NCBI RefSeq assembly: GCF_009192995.1
Contig: NZ_SDID01000021.1
Span: 1-39,442 of the forward strand
Source: Sulfurimonas indica
GTDB taxonomy: Bacteria; Campylobacterota; Campylobacteria; Campylobacterales; Sulfurimonadaceae
Direction of reading: 5' to 3'
Length of the DNA stretch: 39,442 nt
The position numbers were made by a program, and so were the translations under genes. Under the pieces are notes generated by a model, which worked only from the letters and a program-made list of their open reading frames with translations, did no database searches and was not told the DNA's origin. Shown here one piece after another: positions 15,961-25,403 of this stretch (the stretch's first letter is position 1; every line of letters starts with the position of its first letter).

Positions 15961-18788
15961 AACTTGTTCTTTTGAATATTTTGTAGTGCTTGAGATGACA
16001 TATCTTTGACACTGTTGGCTATTTCATTTACATCATGCGCTGTTTGGGCATTTTGCTTGGTTGCATTATCTACCTCTTCGGTTGTTTCATTAATCTGCAA
16101 GGCATTTGTTGTCTGCTCTTGTATGCTTGATTCAATGTCCATAATTGACTGACTTAATATATTGATGTTTGCATTGATCTCTGTGAGTGATTTTTGTGTT
16201 CGCTCTGCAAGTTTTCGCACTTCATCGGCAACAACTGCAAACCCACGACCATGCTCACCGGCACGAGCAGCTTCAATGGCAGCATTGAGTGCAAGCAAGT
16301 TGGTCTGGTCTGCAATATCTGTGATGATCTGTACAACAGATTTAATGTCATTTGACTGCGATACCACCTCATGCGCTTTCTCTGAAGTCTCCTCTATAGA
16401 TTGTGTAATATGTGCAACAGATTGGGCTGTCTCTTCAAGCATTTTTGATTGCTCTTGAGCTGAAGAGCTAAGTAGATTCATCTTCTCTTGAAGATGCTCT
16501 GACTGCTCTTGGAGTTGGGTGGAACTTTCAAAAGTATCACGCAACATGGTGCGAATAGCCTCTCCAAGAGTATTAATGCCATCAACCACCGCTTTTGTCT
16601 CTCCACCTATTTTAGCATCGAGTTCAATGGAATCAAGATAGTTGTAGTTTGTATATTTTTCAAGGCCATTTAAAATATCTTTCATTATCTGCTCTTGAGT
16701 ATCGAGCATTTTATTGATAGTGTTTGCCAATGTTTGAATCTGCGAGTTTGTTGCTTCTGAAGAGACACGGCAGTTGAAGTATCCTTGTTCAACTTTGTTG
16801 AGTGTTAAAATTGCTTCACCCACACAGAGCATATCGTTCTCTATGCCATCATTTATCTGTTCAATATTTTTATTGACCATTTTGGCAACGACTGCCATCT
16901 CATCGGTACCATCAAGCTCAATTTTCTCTATAAGATTATGATGGCGGTTTAAGAACTCTAAGAACTGTCTTACTCCATAGCTGATTTTCTCAACAGAGTT
17001 TGAGATGTTTTTAGAGATAAGGTAAGAGAGAACTCCTGTTAAGAAGATAATAATAATCATCACAGCCACATAGGTATAGAGTGCTGTTTTCTCAGATGAG
17101 TATTTCTCTGATGCTGTAGCAACAAGTTGCGCACTCAAGTGGTCATCCACTTTTTTCAGCAGATTGATCTTTTGTGTGATGGTATCAAACCAGTAGGTAG
17201 CACTCACGCCAAATCCACCGATAGTGTTTGCATCAAGTGCAATACGACGCATACGCTCCACTTCATTTACAATTTTACCACGCAGATGATTTTTGTAGTA
17301 ATTTTTCGTTTTTGTATCAGCTACTGCACGAAATGCTTGTGTAAAGCTTGCCTGTTCTGTTATAAGTTTAACAAACTTCTCTTTCATGCCCGGCAAAAAT
17401 TTGTTTCTTGCAAAGGTGTTTGAAAGCACTGCACGCTCAATTCCAGCGCGCTCTTTTGCCATCAAAAAGTCATAGTAAGCTACCATTTTTCTTGTTGTTT
17501 TTGCACTTTGTGGAATGTGTGTTACGGTTGCTATGGTATCTAAAAAGAGTGCATTCATATGGGTAAAGTAACCAATGGCATCCTTGCCACTGATGGAGAG
17601 TGCAGAGATTTTTTTACGAATAGATTGAATCTTTGCAAGCTCTTTTTTTGCGTTCTTAAGAGCGTTTTGCAGCTCTTTTGAGTAGCTGTTTGCATTAAAA
17701 TGGCGTAAATAGGTACTGAAGGCTGCCATTTTTGCATCGGTAAGTTTTCGCTGTGCAGGGAGTCGTTTTACAAATTTTTTCCCTTTTGAGCCTAAAAATC
17801 CTGCTGTTGCACCCCGCTCTTTTTGAGTTTCATGAAGCAGGAGTGCCATGGTTTTTGCAAGTTCTATGGCGGCTTTCTCTTTTGCACCACTTCCGTGCAG
17901 ATTTTTCTCCATATAGTTCTCTACATCTTTTAAGAGGTTAATTTTTTTGGTAATAGTGTCAAACCAGTAGGTAGCACTCACGCCAAAGCCGCCAATCTCA
18001 TTGGCACTCAGCAAGATGTTTCGCATTCTTTGGACTTCATCTACCGCTTTGCCTTGTAGAGTTTGCTGCATAAAAGCAACATCATCTTTGGTTGCAAGTG
18101 TTTGAAAACTCTCCATGTAGGAGTCTTGCTCAGAGATAAGTGAAGCGATTTTAGCTTTTGCTCCCGGGGCAAATTTATCATTGGCAAATGTAGCACTTCC
18201 TACTGCCCGCTCAATTCCTGCTCGCTCTTTTGCGTTTAAAAAGTTAAAGTAGGCAAGGGTGCGAAATGTAAGTTGTGCATCGGCAGCCTGTTGAGATGTT
18301 TTGGCGATGAAGTTTAAAAACAGGGCATTCATGTGGGTGTAGTAACTTATCGCTTTTTGAGCACTGATGCTTTGAGAGAGTGTTTGTGAGCGGATAGCTT
18401 CAATTCGCTTGAGTTCTGCCATCGCTTTTTGAAAGTAAGCTTTAACATCATCATTTAAAAGCGCCTCTACTTCACTTTCTTGGAGGAGTGCCTCTAATGC
18501 TTTAATCTTTTTGGTTGTATTTTTTTGTTGTGCAGGGAGTCGTTTAGTAAACTTTTTCCCTTTTGAGCCTAAAAATCCCGCAGTTGCTCCACGCTCTTTT
18601 TGTGTCTCATGGACAAGTGAGGAGATTGTTACATCAAGCTTGACAATGGCATTATAATCGGCATATTTTTCACTCTGCTTGATGTGTCCGGATATTACCA
18701 AAGATGCCATAATAATGATAGTTACAATAGGAATGACAACATTAAGCAGCAGTTTGTTTTTAATCGTTACATATTTTAAAAATTCCAT
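15957..18788 (-). CDS. Chemoreceptor with tandem nitrate/nitrite-sensing (NIT) units
   Basis: 943 residues. A membrane segment (about 13-30) is followed by two homologous NIT-type units of about 258 residues each (roughly 48-300 and 306-560). Each contains [34 protein letters not shown] and [15 protein letters not shown] second membrane segment (about 573-595), a HAMP-like linker region and an MCP signalling domain follow, with [20 protein letters not shown] at about residue 840. NIT domains sense nitrate or nitrite in known receptors; here the ligand is inferred. It starts immediately after the PAS gene stop (TAG-ATG), so they form a pair. No CheB/CheR pentapeptide is visible at the C-terminus. 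Confidence 0.9.
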   Translation of the reverse strand: MEFLKYVTIKNKLLLNVVIPIVTIIIMASLVISGHIKQSEKYADYNAIVKLDVTISSLVHETQKERGATAGFLGSKGKKFTKRLPAQQKNTTKKIKALEALLQESEVEALLNDDVKAYFQKAMAELKRIEAIRSQTLSQSISAQKAISYYTHMNALFLNFIAKTSQQAADAQLTFRTLAYFNFLNAKERAGIERAVGSATFANDKFAPGAKAKIASLISEQDSYMESFQTLATKDDVAFMQQTLQGKAVDEVQRMRNILLSANEIGGFGVSATYWFDTITKKINLLKDVENYMEKNLHGSGAKEKAAIELAKTMALLLHETQKERGATAGFLGSKGKKFVKRLPAQRKLTDAKMAAFSTYLRHFNANSYSKELQNALKNAKKELAKIQSIRKKISALSISGKDAIGYFTHMNALFLDTIATVTHIPQSAKTTRKMVAYYDFLMAKERAGIERAVLSNTFARNKFLPGMKEKFVKLITEQASFTQAFRAVADTKTKNYYKNHLRGKIVNEVERMRRIALDANTIGGFGVSATYWFDTITQKINLLKKVDDHLSAQLVATASEKYSSEKTALYTYVAVMIIIIFLTGVLSYLISKNISNSVEKISYGVRQFLEFLNRHHNLIEKIELDGTDEMAVVAKMVNKNIEQINDGIENDMLCVGEAILTLNKVEQGYFNCRVSSEATNSQIQTLANTINKMLDTQEQIMKDILNGLEKYTNYNYLDSIELDAKIGGETKAVVDGINTLGEAIRTMLRDTFESSTQLQEQSEHLQEKMNLLSSSAQEQSKMLEETAQSVAHITQSIEETSEKAHEVVSQSNDIKSVVQIITDIADQTNLLALNAAIEAARAGEHGRGFAVVADEVRKLAERTQKSLTEINANINILSQSIMDIESSIQEQTTNALQINETTEEVDNATKQNAQTAHDVNEIANSVKDMSSQALQNIQKNKF
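17187..18612 (-). repeat. Internal DNA duplication encoding the two NIT units
   Basis: Segments such as 17754-17830 and 18531-18607, and 17187-17215 and 17961-17989, are nearly identical at the DNA level. Copies are spaced 774-777 bp apart, a multiple of three, so the duplication is in frame. Similarity is patchy: sensor-core motifs are almost unchanged while connecting helices have diverged. Confidence 0.8.
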
Positions 18789-19196
18789 CTATGCTTCCTT
18801 CGCTCGCATCTCTTTGTAGAGTGCTTCATATTTGTCCCTCTCCATCTCAGAGACTTTTCTTCTGCATGAGATATAGCCTCGTGAGCCATCACAGGAGGTG
18901 AAAGGGTAGACTGTTGCAAAGACCCAGTAATAGCCGCCATCTTTTGTTTTGTTTTTGACAAAACCTCTCCACCGTTTTCCCTGTTTGATGGTATCCCACA
19001 AATCTTGAAATGCCGCCTTGGGCATATCGGGGTGTCGCACAATATTATGTGGTCTACCTATGAGCTCTTGTACGCTGTAGCCGGCATACTTGCAAAACTC
19101 ATCATTGGCAAAACGGATAATGCCTTTCTCATCCGTCTCGGAGACGAGAAAGGCTTTTGTATCTAACAATATTTCATTGCTGTTATTATAAGCCAT
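18789..19196 (-). CDS. Aer-like PAS domain protein
   Basis: 135 residues from ATG at 19196 (AAGG 7 nt upstream on the minus strand; the frame extends to 19250 but without support). Nearly the whole protein is one PAS domain: FANDEFCKYAGYSVQELIGR, the HPDMP segment, and GKRWRGFVKNKTKDGGYYWV, which is close to the FAD-binding PAS of the aerotaxis receptor Aer. There is no membrane or signalling domain. The NIT-type chemoreceptor follows with no gap, suggesting that this soluble redox/energy sensor acts with that receptor or another. FAD binding is inferred from the family. Confidence 0.85.
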   Translation of the reverse strand: MAYNNSNEILLDTKAFLVSETDEKGIIRFANDEFCKYAGYSVQELIGRPHNIVRHPDMPKAAFQDLWDTIKQGKRWRGFVKNKTKDGGYYWVFATVYPFTSCDGSRGYISCRRKVSEMERDKYEALYKEMRAKEA

Positions 19197-19259
19197 TATC
19201 TTGCCTTTTTTTAAGATTGAAACAATCATATAGATTTTTAATTTAAGCAAAGGTTAAAT

Positions 19260-19292
19260 GGGGGGGGGATTTTGTTTATATTTTGGTATAAT
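19260..19292 (+). promoter_or_regulatory. greA promoter with a nine-G tract at the -35 position
   Basis: TATAAT (19287-19292) is preceded by 18 nt and then by nine consecutive G's (19260-19268), which occupy the -35 position. Transcription would start near 19299, 15 nt before the greA ATG. Length changes in the tract would shift spacing and promoter strength. Confidence 0.6.
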
Positions 19293-19313
19293 TACGCAAA
19301 AAAGAGAACAATT

Positions 19314-19811
19314 ATGCAAAATGTCGAACCGATGACAATATATGGCTATGAAAAACTTCAGGCTGAGGTAAAAGATTTAAAAGAGGTGAAGCGTCCTGCT
19401 GTTGTGAAGGCAATTGAAGAAGCACTTGAACATGGTGACTTGAAAGAAAATGCCGAGTATCATGCAGCAAAAGAGCAACAAAAAAATATTGATAACCGTT
19501 TGGCAGAACTTCAAGAGATACTTGGGAATGCACAGATCGTTGACCCTAGTGAGCTGGCACACTCAAAAGTGAGCTTTGGTTCAACTGTTGTGATGACTGA
19601 TATGGAGAGTGATGAAGAGGTAACATATACGATTGTCGGTGGTGCTGAGAGTAATCCGGATATGGGGCTTATCTCATTTAACTCACCTTTGGCCAAACAG
19701 CTTTTAGGTAAAGAAGAGGGTGATGAGGTCAAGGTACGTCTTCCTGGTGGTGAGAAAGAGTTTGAGATAGATGAAGTGAAGTATCAGGAGATTATCTTTG
19801 ACTGCGAATAA
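19314..19811 (+). CDS. greA: Transcription elongation factor GreA
   Basis: 165 residues from ATG 19314 (the open frame extends to 19272, through the promoter). The N-terminal coiled-coil domain carries the DLKENAEYHAAKEQQ segment whose acidic tip residues reach the RNA polymerase catalytic centre, and the C-terminal FKBP-like domain ends in KEFEIDEVKY. It rescues backtracked polymerase by stimulating transcript cleavage. It leads an eleven-gene run; argC overlaps its 3' end by 14 nt. Confidence 0.96.
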   Translation: MQNVEPMTIYGYEKLQAEVKDLKEVKRPAVVKAIEEALEHGDLKENAEYHAAKEQQKNIDNRLAELQEILGNAQIVDPSELAHSKVSFGSTVVMTDMESDEEVTYTIVGGAESNPDMGLISFNSPLAKQLLGKEEGDEVKVRLPGGEKEFEIDEVKYQEIIFDCE

Positions 19812-20808
19812 AATTGATGTAGGCGTTGTTGGTGCAACAGGCTATACAGGACTTGAACTGGTCAAGATGCTACTCAAGCATCCTATTTTCAATCTTGTCT
19901 ATATTGCAAATTCAGAAGGTGGTACAACTATCAATGCACTTCATCCCTCACTCAGTGGAGTTTGTGAAGATGAAGTGCACTGTGCAGATGTAGATACAAT
20001 GGCGGCTGCCTGTGATCTGATATTTTTGGCACTGCCGCATAAAACAGCGATGGCCTATGTTAAGCCGCTCATTGCAAAAGGTGTCAAAGTTGTTGATCTC
20101 TCGGCCGACTATCGTCTGCCGCAAGATATCTATGAAGAGTTTTACTGTCCGCATACGGATGTTACCAATCTCTCTCACGCAGTCTATGGTCTACCGGAGC
20201 TTTTCCGTAAGGAGTTGAAATCGGCGAAACTTGTTGCCAATCCGGGATGTTTTCCAACTTCTGCCATTTTAGGACTCTTACCGTTTATGGATAAAAGAGT
20301 GCCAAGCACACCTGTCATTGTAGATGCAAAAACAGGTGTGAGCGGAGCTGGAAAAAAACTGAGCGATACAACGCACTTTGTCAATGTCAATGACAATCTC
20401 TTTGCTTACAATCCTTTAATGCATCGTCATGCACCAGAAATTGCAAATAAACTTGGAATTGAGTTTGATGAGGTGAATTTTGTGCCGCATCTCGTACCTG
20501 TAACACGTGGTATGATCAGTTCTATCTACATTCAGGTAGAGGAGAGTTTTGATGCCCAAATGCTCTTGCGTGAGTATTATAAAGAGGAGCCTTTTATTCG
20601 TATAAGTAAGACGCCTGTAACGATGAAAGATGTAGCAGGGACAAACTTTTGTGATATCTATGTCAAACAAAAAGGAACTCTGCTCTTTATCGCTTCTGCG
20701 ATTGATAACTTGATGCGTGGTGCATCATCACAAGCTCTTGTCAATGCCAACCTTGTGATGGGGCTTGATGAGAAGATGGGCATCCCCGATATAGCCTATG
20801 TCCCATAA
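19798..20808 (+). CDS. argC: N-acetyl-gamma-glutamyl-phosphate reductase
   Basis: 336 residues, TTG start overlapping greA. NADPH-dependent reductase of arginine biosynthesis (EC 1.2.1.38), converting N-acetylglutamyl-phosphate to the semialdehyde. The nucleotide-binding motif GATGYTGLEL (about 13-22), the catalytic Cys in ANPGCFPT (about residue 142) and the C-terminal HRHAPEI and PHLVPVTRGM segments are all present. Length is normal. No other arginine gene is nearby. Confidence 0.97.
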   Translation: MTANKIDVGVVGATGYTGLELVKMLLKHPIFNLVYIANSEGGTTINALHPSLSGVCEDEVHCADVDTMAAACDLIFLALPHKTAMAYVKPLIAKGVKVVDLSADYRLPQDIYEEFYCPHTDVTNLSHAVYGLPELFRKELKSAKLVANPGCFPTSAILGLLPFMDKRVPSTPVIVDAKTGVSGAGKKLSDTTHFVNVNDNLFAYNPLMHRHAPEIANKLGIEFDEVNFVPHLVPVTRGMISSIYIQVEESFDAQMLLREYYKEEPFIRISKTPVTMKDVAGTNFCDIYVKQKGTLLFIASAIDNLMRGASSQALVNANLVMGLDEKMGIPDIAYVP

Positions 20809-21535
20809 TTTAGAGCTGCGTGAGGGTGCCTACATCATCTCTGATGCACACTACTCACTACATAGACCAGAGCTTCTTGCTCTTATAAAAGATATCCACT
20901 CAAAAAAACTTCAACCATCACAACTTATCTTAATGGGTGATATCTTTGATGCCCTCTTTGGACTCATTGATTATACCTATGAAGAGAATAAAGAGATGAT
21001 AAGACTGCTTGATGCAATAGCAGAGGAGATCGAGGTCATCTACTTTGAAGGCAATCATGACTTTAATCTCAAGGTTGTCTTTGAAAACATTACAATCTTT
21101 CCTCTCGCACTCCAACCTGTAACCTTGCAGTTTGATGATAAAAAAGTCTGTCTGGCTCACGGTGATTTTGATGGAAAACTTGGGTATAAAATATATACGG
21201 CATTGATTCGCAATCCTTTCATTCTTTTTGTTTTAAAATACATCGATATCGCATTAAACCATCTCATCATCAACAAAATCGAAGCACATTTGGATAAAAA
21301 AGATGATTGTAAAGAGCTCTCTTGGTTTGAAGATTTCATCAGAAACCGTTTTACAAATCGCTTTGCATGTGACTATTTTGTAGAGGGGCATTTTCACCAA
21401 AATAGAAGCTTTGAACTTAGCAGTTTTACTTATATTAACCTAGCTGCTTTTGCTTGCAATCAAAGATATTTTATTGTAAAATCGAAGCACGATAAAGAAT
21501 TGTTAGAAGAACACCAATTCTCCAAGGAGATGTAA
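20798..21535 (+). CDS. lpxH: UDP-2,3-diacylglucosamine hydrolase-like metallophosphatase
   Basis: 245 residues, overlapping argC by 11 nt. Calcineurin-like metallophosphoesterase ligands appear in order: SDAHYS, MGDIFDALFG, EGNHDFN, AHGDFDG and VEGHFHQN. This set fits LpxH-type enzymes, which cleave UDP-2,3-diacylglucosamine to lipid X in lipid A synthesis at the inner membrane. DAH instead of the usual DLH/DTH at the first site is a common variant. A related metallophosphoesterase of other specificity cannot be excluded. Confidence 0.82.
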   Translation: MSHNLELREGAYIISDAHYSLHRPELLALIKDIHSKKLQPSQLILMGDIFDALFGLIDYTYEENKEMIRLLDAIAEEIEVIYFEGNHDFNLKVVFENITIFPLALQPVTLQFDDKKVCLAHGDFDGKLGYKIYTALIRNPFILFVLKYIDIALNHLIINKIEAHLDKKDDCKELSWFEDFIRNRFTNRFACDYFVEGHFHQNRSFELSSFTYINLAAFACNQRYFIVKSKHDKELLEEHQFSKEM

Positions 21536-21538
21536 AAG

Positions 21539-22477
21539 ATGGATGATAACTCCCTAAAAATCGGTTCCAATGAGATGGAACTTGTTGACTTTCGTATACT
21601 AAAACAAGAAGAAGATAAAGTATATGAAGGTATTTACGGTATCAATGTTTCAAAAGTGCGTGAGATTATCCGTGTGCCTTTTTTAACAGAACTTCCAGGA
21701 ACACCAGAGTTTATTGAAGGTATTTTTGATCTGCGTGAGGTTGTGATTCCAGTTGTCAATCTGGCAAAATGGATGGGAATCAAAGAGCCTGAAGATGCAA
21801 AGAAAAATGCCCGTGTCATTATTACTGAGTTTAATAATGTACTTATTGGTTTTATTGTTCATGAAGCAAGAAGAATCCGAAGAATCTCATGGAGCGATAT
21901 AGAACCGGCAAACTTCATAAGCTCTTCAAGCGGTCTTGATGCAAACAAGATCACCGGTGTGACAAAAATAGAGGGGGATTCTGTTTTGCTTATACTCGAT
22001 TTGGAGAGCGTGGTGCAGGATCTTGGACTCTATGAACCCGATACAGACAATGCACCGCAGGAGATTACGACATTTCATGGATTGGCACTGGTTCTCGATG
22101 ACAGTGCTACGGCAAGAAAGATCGTTAAAGATGCATTGCAGAAGATGGGCTTTAATGTGGTTGAAGCGATGGATGGAGAGGAGGGACTCTCAAAACTCAA
22201 TGACCTCTATGAGATGTATGGAGAGAACCTCAAAGAGCAGCTAAAAATCATCATCTCTGATGTGGAGATGCCTCGAATGGACGGTTTCCATTTTGCAGCC
22301 AATGTACGGGACGATGCACGATTTAACGATATACCGATTGTGTTTAACTCTTCGATTAGTGATCATTTTAGTGAAGGAAGAGGAATAGAAGCCGGAGGGG
22401 AAGCTTACCTTGTGAAGTTTCAGGCTTCTTCATTTTATGATGAAGTGTCGCGTGTTGTGCGTGCACATATGAAATAG
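21539..22477 (+). CDS. cheV: Chemotaxis protein CheV (CheW-receiver fusion)
   Basis: 312 residues, 3 nt after the lpxH-like gene. An N-terminal CheW-like coupling domain (about 14-165; IREIIRVPFLTELPGTPEF, LREVVIPVVNLA) is joined to a C-terminal receiver (about 180-310) with the phosphoacceptor Asp at about 241 in ISDVEMPRMDG. It couples receptors to CheA and is tuned by phosphorylation. CheV directly before cheA and cheW is the standard Campylobacterota arrangement. Confidence 0.96.
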   Translation: MDDNSLKIGSNEMELVDFRILKQEEDKVYEGIYGINVSKVREIIRVPFLTELPGTPEFIEGIFDLREVVIPVVNLAKWMGIKEPEDAKKNARVIITEFNNVLIGFIVHEARRIRRISWSDIEPANFISSSSGLDANKITGVTKIEGDSVLLILDLESVVQDLGLYEPDTDNAPQEITTFHGLALVLDDSATARKIVKDALQKMGFNVVEAMDGEEGLSKLNDLYEMYGENLKEQLKIIISDVEMPRMDGFHFAANVRDDARFNDIPIVFNSSISDHFSEGRGIEAGGEAYLVKFQASSFYDEVSRVVRAHMK

Positions 22478-22488
22478 GAGTATAAAAT

Positions 22489-24900
22489 ATGGATGAATTT
22501 CAAGAGATTCTACAAGATTTCTTAGTAGAAGCGTTTGAACTGGTTGAGAAACTTGATGAAGATTTGGTGGAATTGGAATCAAATCCGGAAGATTTGGATC
22601 TTTTAAACGGAATATTTCGTGTTGCACACACTGTAAAAGGGGCTTCTTCATTTTTAAATTTTGATGTACTGACACACTTGACACACCATATGGAAGATGT
22701 ACTCAATCGTGCACGTCATGGTGAGCTGACCATTACTCCAGATATTATGGATGTTATTTTAGAGTCTGTTGACTTAATGAAACAACTTTTAGAGCAGATT
22801 CGTGATACAAACAGTGATAGCGGCATCGATGTTGCAGCGTGTGTTGCTCGACTTGACAAGATAACAGGTGGAAGCGGTGAATTTGAAACGCCAACTGCAG
22901 CAGCATCTGCCCAAGAAGAGAGTAGAGAAGAAGAAAATGCTGCTTCAGAAGAAGGGAGCAGTTCTGAAGATGATGAAGAGGAGATAGATTATGAAAATAT
23001 GTCTCCTGAAGAGGTCGAAGCAGAGATAGAGAGACTTCTCGCACAGCGCCAGGAAGAAGATAGAAAAAAACGTGAAGCAAAAATAGCTGCAGGCGAAAAG
23101 GTACCGCAAATGCCAAATCCTGATGAAGAAGAGGAAAAGGCAAAAGAGGAGAAAAAAGAGGAAGAAAAAGTAACACCAGCTCCGGCTCCAACACCAGCTC
23201 CTGTAAAACAGGAGAAAAAAGAGGAACCAAAGGCCGCTGCACCTGCAAGAAAAGCTCCGGCTCAGGTTGAACAGACGATTCGTGTTGATGTAAAACGACT
23301 TGACCACCTGATGAATCTTATCGGTGAGCTTGTTCTTGCAAAAAACAGACTGATTAAAATCAATGATGATGTTGAAGAGCGTTATGAGGGTGAAGAGTTC
23401 TTAGAAGAGCTCAATCAGGTTGTATCAATTGTTTCACTTGTAACAACGGACCTTCAAATTGCCGTTATGAAAACAAGAATGCTGCCTATTGGAAAAGTGT
23501 TTAACAAATTTCCTCGTATGATCCGTGATCTCTCACGTGAGCTGAACAAAAAGATAGAACTTGTCATCTCTGGTGAGGAGACAGAACTGGACAAGTCTAT
23601 CGTTGAAGAGATTGGTGATCCGCTTGTTCATATTATCCGTAACTCATGTGATCATGGCGTTGAAGCTCCGGAGGAACGTGTTGCAAAAGGAAAACCGGAG
23701 ACAGGAACCATCGCACTAAAAGCTTACAACGAAGGAAACCAGATTGTCATTCAAATCGATGATGACGGTAAAGGGCTTGATCCTGAAATGCTTAAGAATA
23801 AGTCTTTAGAGAAAGGTATCATCACTGAAAAAGAAGCTGATACAATGAGTGATAAAGAGGCGTTTGCGCTTATCTTTAAACCGGGATTTTCAACTGCTGC
23901 AGCTGTTACGAATGTAAGTGGTCGTGGTGTTGGAATGGATGTTGTAAAAACAAACATCGAGAAACTCAATGGTATCATCGACATCGATTCTGAAGTAGGC
24001 AAGGGTACATCCATTAAATTAAAAATTCCTCTAACACTTGCGATTATTCAGGCACTTTTAGTTGGTGTTCAAGAAGAGCACTATGCGATTCCACTCGCTT
24101 CGGTTCTAGAGACGGTTAGAATCTCCAAAGATGAGATCTATACGGTTGAGGGGAAAAGCGTTATGCGTCTGCGTGATGATGTACTCTCTCTTGTTCATAT
24201 CGGAGATATTTTTGAGGTAGAACGTATCTTGGATGCAAGTGAACATGCTTATGTTGTTGTACTGGGACTTGGGACTTCAAAACTAGGACTTATTGTTGAT
24301 ACGCTTGTAGGTCAAGAAGAGATCGTTATCAAGTCACTTGGAGATTATCTCAAAGGTATTGAAGGTATTGCCGGTGCGACAATCAGAGGTGATGGTGGTG
24401 TGACACTCATAGTGGATGTTGTTGCACTCATGGATATCGCTAAAAATGTTAAAGCTACAACAATGACAGAAGCACAAGAGGGCGGTGCAAGTAAAGAGAA
24501 ATCACAGGCGAGTGATTATGTCATTATGATTGTGGATGATTCCAAAACAGACAGAACAATCATGAGAAAAGCACTCGAACCTATGGGTATGACACTTGTA
24601 GAAGCAGGTGATGGACAAGAGGCTCTGAGTATCTTGAAATCAGGTGATTATAACTTTGATGCTATGCTTATTGATATTGAGATGCCAAGAATGGATGGCT
24701 ATTCGCTTGCAAGTGAAATCAAGAAGTATAACAGATACAAAAATCTTCCTCTTATTGCTGTTACGTCAAGAACAAGTAAAGCTGACAGAATGCGTGGAGT
24801 TGAGTCCGGAATGGTTGAATATATTACAAAACCATATTCGTCTGATTATCTGGCAAGTGTTGTACAGAGAAATGTTAACTTTAAAGCGGAGTTCTTATAA
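22489..24900 (+). CDS. cheA: Chemotaxis histidine kinase CheA with C-terminal receiver
   Basis: 803 residues. Hpt domain with the phosphorylated His47 in VAHTVKGASS; then an acidic and Lys/Pro/Ala-rich linker (about 140-265) where CheA proteins often have the P2 CheY-binding domain, which I cannot see; dimerisation domain (about 265-360); ATPase domain with HIIRNSCDHGVE, DDDGKGLD and GRGVGMDVV (about 360-515); CheW-like domain (about 518-655); and a receiver (about 678-800) with Asp729 in LIDIEMPRMDG. The fused receiver, probably a phosphate sink, is characteristic of Campylobacterota CheAY. cheW follows with a 1-nt stop/start overlap. Confidence 0.97.
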   Translation: MDEFQEILQDFLVEAFELVEKLDEDLVELESNPEDLDLLNGIFRVAHTVKGASSFLNFDVLTHLTHHMEDVLNRARHGELTITPDIMDVILESVDLMKQLLEQIRDTNSDSGIDVAACVARLDKITGGSGEFETPTAAASAQEESREEENAASEEGSSSEDDEEEIDYENMSPEEVEAEIERLLAQRQEEDRKKREAKIAAGEKVPQMPNPDEEEEKAKEEKKEEEKVTPAPAPTPAPVKQEKKEEPKAAAPARKAPAQVEQTIRVDVKRLDHLMNLIGELVLAKNRLIKINDDVEERYEGEEFLEELNQVVSIVSLVTTDLQIAVMKTRMLPIGKVFNKFPRMIRDLSRELNKKIELVISGEETELDKSIVEEIGDPLVHIIRNSCDHGVEAPEERVAKGKPETGTIALKAYNEGNQIVIQIDDDGKGLDPEMLKNKSLEKGIITEKEADTMSDKEAFALIFKPGFSTAAAVTNVSGRGVGMDVVKTNIEKLNGIIDIDSEVGKGTSIKLKIPLTLAIIQALLVGVQEEHYAIPLASVLETVRISKDEIYTVEGKSVMRLRDDVLSLVHIGDIFEVERILDASEHAYVVVLGLGTSKLGLIVDTLVGQEEIVIKSLGDYLKGIEGIAGATIRGDGGVTLIVDVVALMDIAKNVKATTMTEAQEGGASKEKSQASDYVIMIVDDSKTDRTIMRKALEPMGMTLVEAGDGQEALSILKSGDYNFDAMLIDIEMPRMDGYSLASEIKKYNRYKNLPLIAVTSRTSKADRMRGVESGMVEYITKPYSSDYLASVVQRNVNFKAEFL

Positions 24901-25394
24901 TGAGTGATAAACTAAAAGATATTATTAACAAACAGTCCCAGCAGCAAGACAGCGTAGTAGAACAGCTCGATGATGTTGTACAGCTTGTAGGATTTATGAT
25001 AGGCGATGAAGAGTATGCAGTACCAATTTTATCAATTCAGGAGATTATCAAACCTTTTTCATGGACAAGAGTACCACAGGTACCACCTTATGTTCTTGGG
25101 GTCTTTAATCTGCGTGGTGCTGTTATTCCGCTTATAGATCTACGTCTCAAATTTGGGCTCTCTGCAAAAAAACATGGAGAAGATACTCGTTTTATCGTTA
25201 TGCGTCATGGGGATGATGTTGCCGGTTTTGTGATTGACAGACTTACAATGGCGATTCGTATCAAAAAAGAGAATATCGGTCCGGCACCTGATACTATAAA
25301 CGGTGATGATACTATCATTGATGGTGTTGGAAAACAGGCAGATAAAATTATTACAATTTTAAAAGTCAACAAATTACTAGAGAGAGATTTCTAA
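24900..25394 (+). CDS. cheW: Chemotaxis coupling protein CheW
   Basis: 164 residues, a single CheW domain (about 25-160) with EEYAVPILSIQEIIKP, VPPYVLGVFNLRGAVIPLID and LRLKFGL, linking chemoreceptors to CheA. A Gln/Asp-rich 25-residue N-terminal lead is present. TAATG overlap with cheA indicates coupled translation. The Mla-like genes start 9 nt downstream, so chemotaxis and lipid transport genes may share a transcript. Confidence 0.96.
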   Translation: MSDKLKDIINKQSQQQDSVVEQLDDVVQLVGFMIGDEEYAVPILSIQEIIKPFSWTRVPQVPPYVLGVFNLRGAVIPLIDLRLKFGLSAKKHGEDTRFIVMRHGDDVAGFVIDRLTMAIRIKKENIGPAPDTINGDDTIIDGVGKQADKIITILKVNKLLERDF

Positions 25395-25403
25395 AACATT
25401 TCG

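Noticed and set aside
22754-23248. 164-residue minus-strand open frame inside cheA
   Set aside because: It lies opposite the low-complexity GAA/GAG-rich linker of CheA, is made almost only of Leu, Phe, Pro and Gln, and lacks a ribosome site. It is a shadow of the coding strand.
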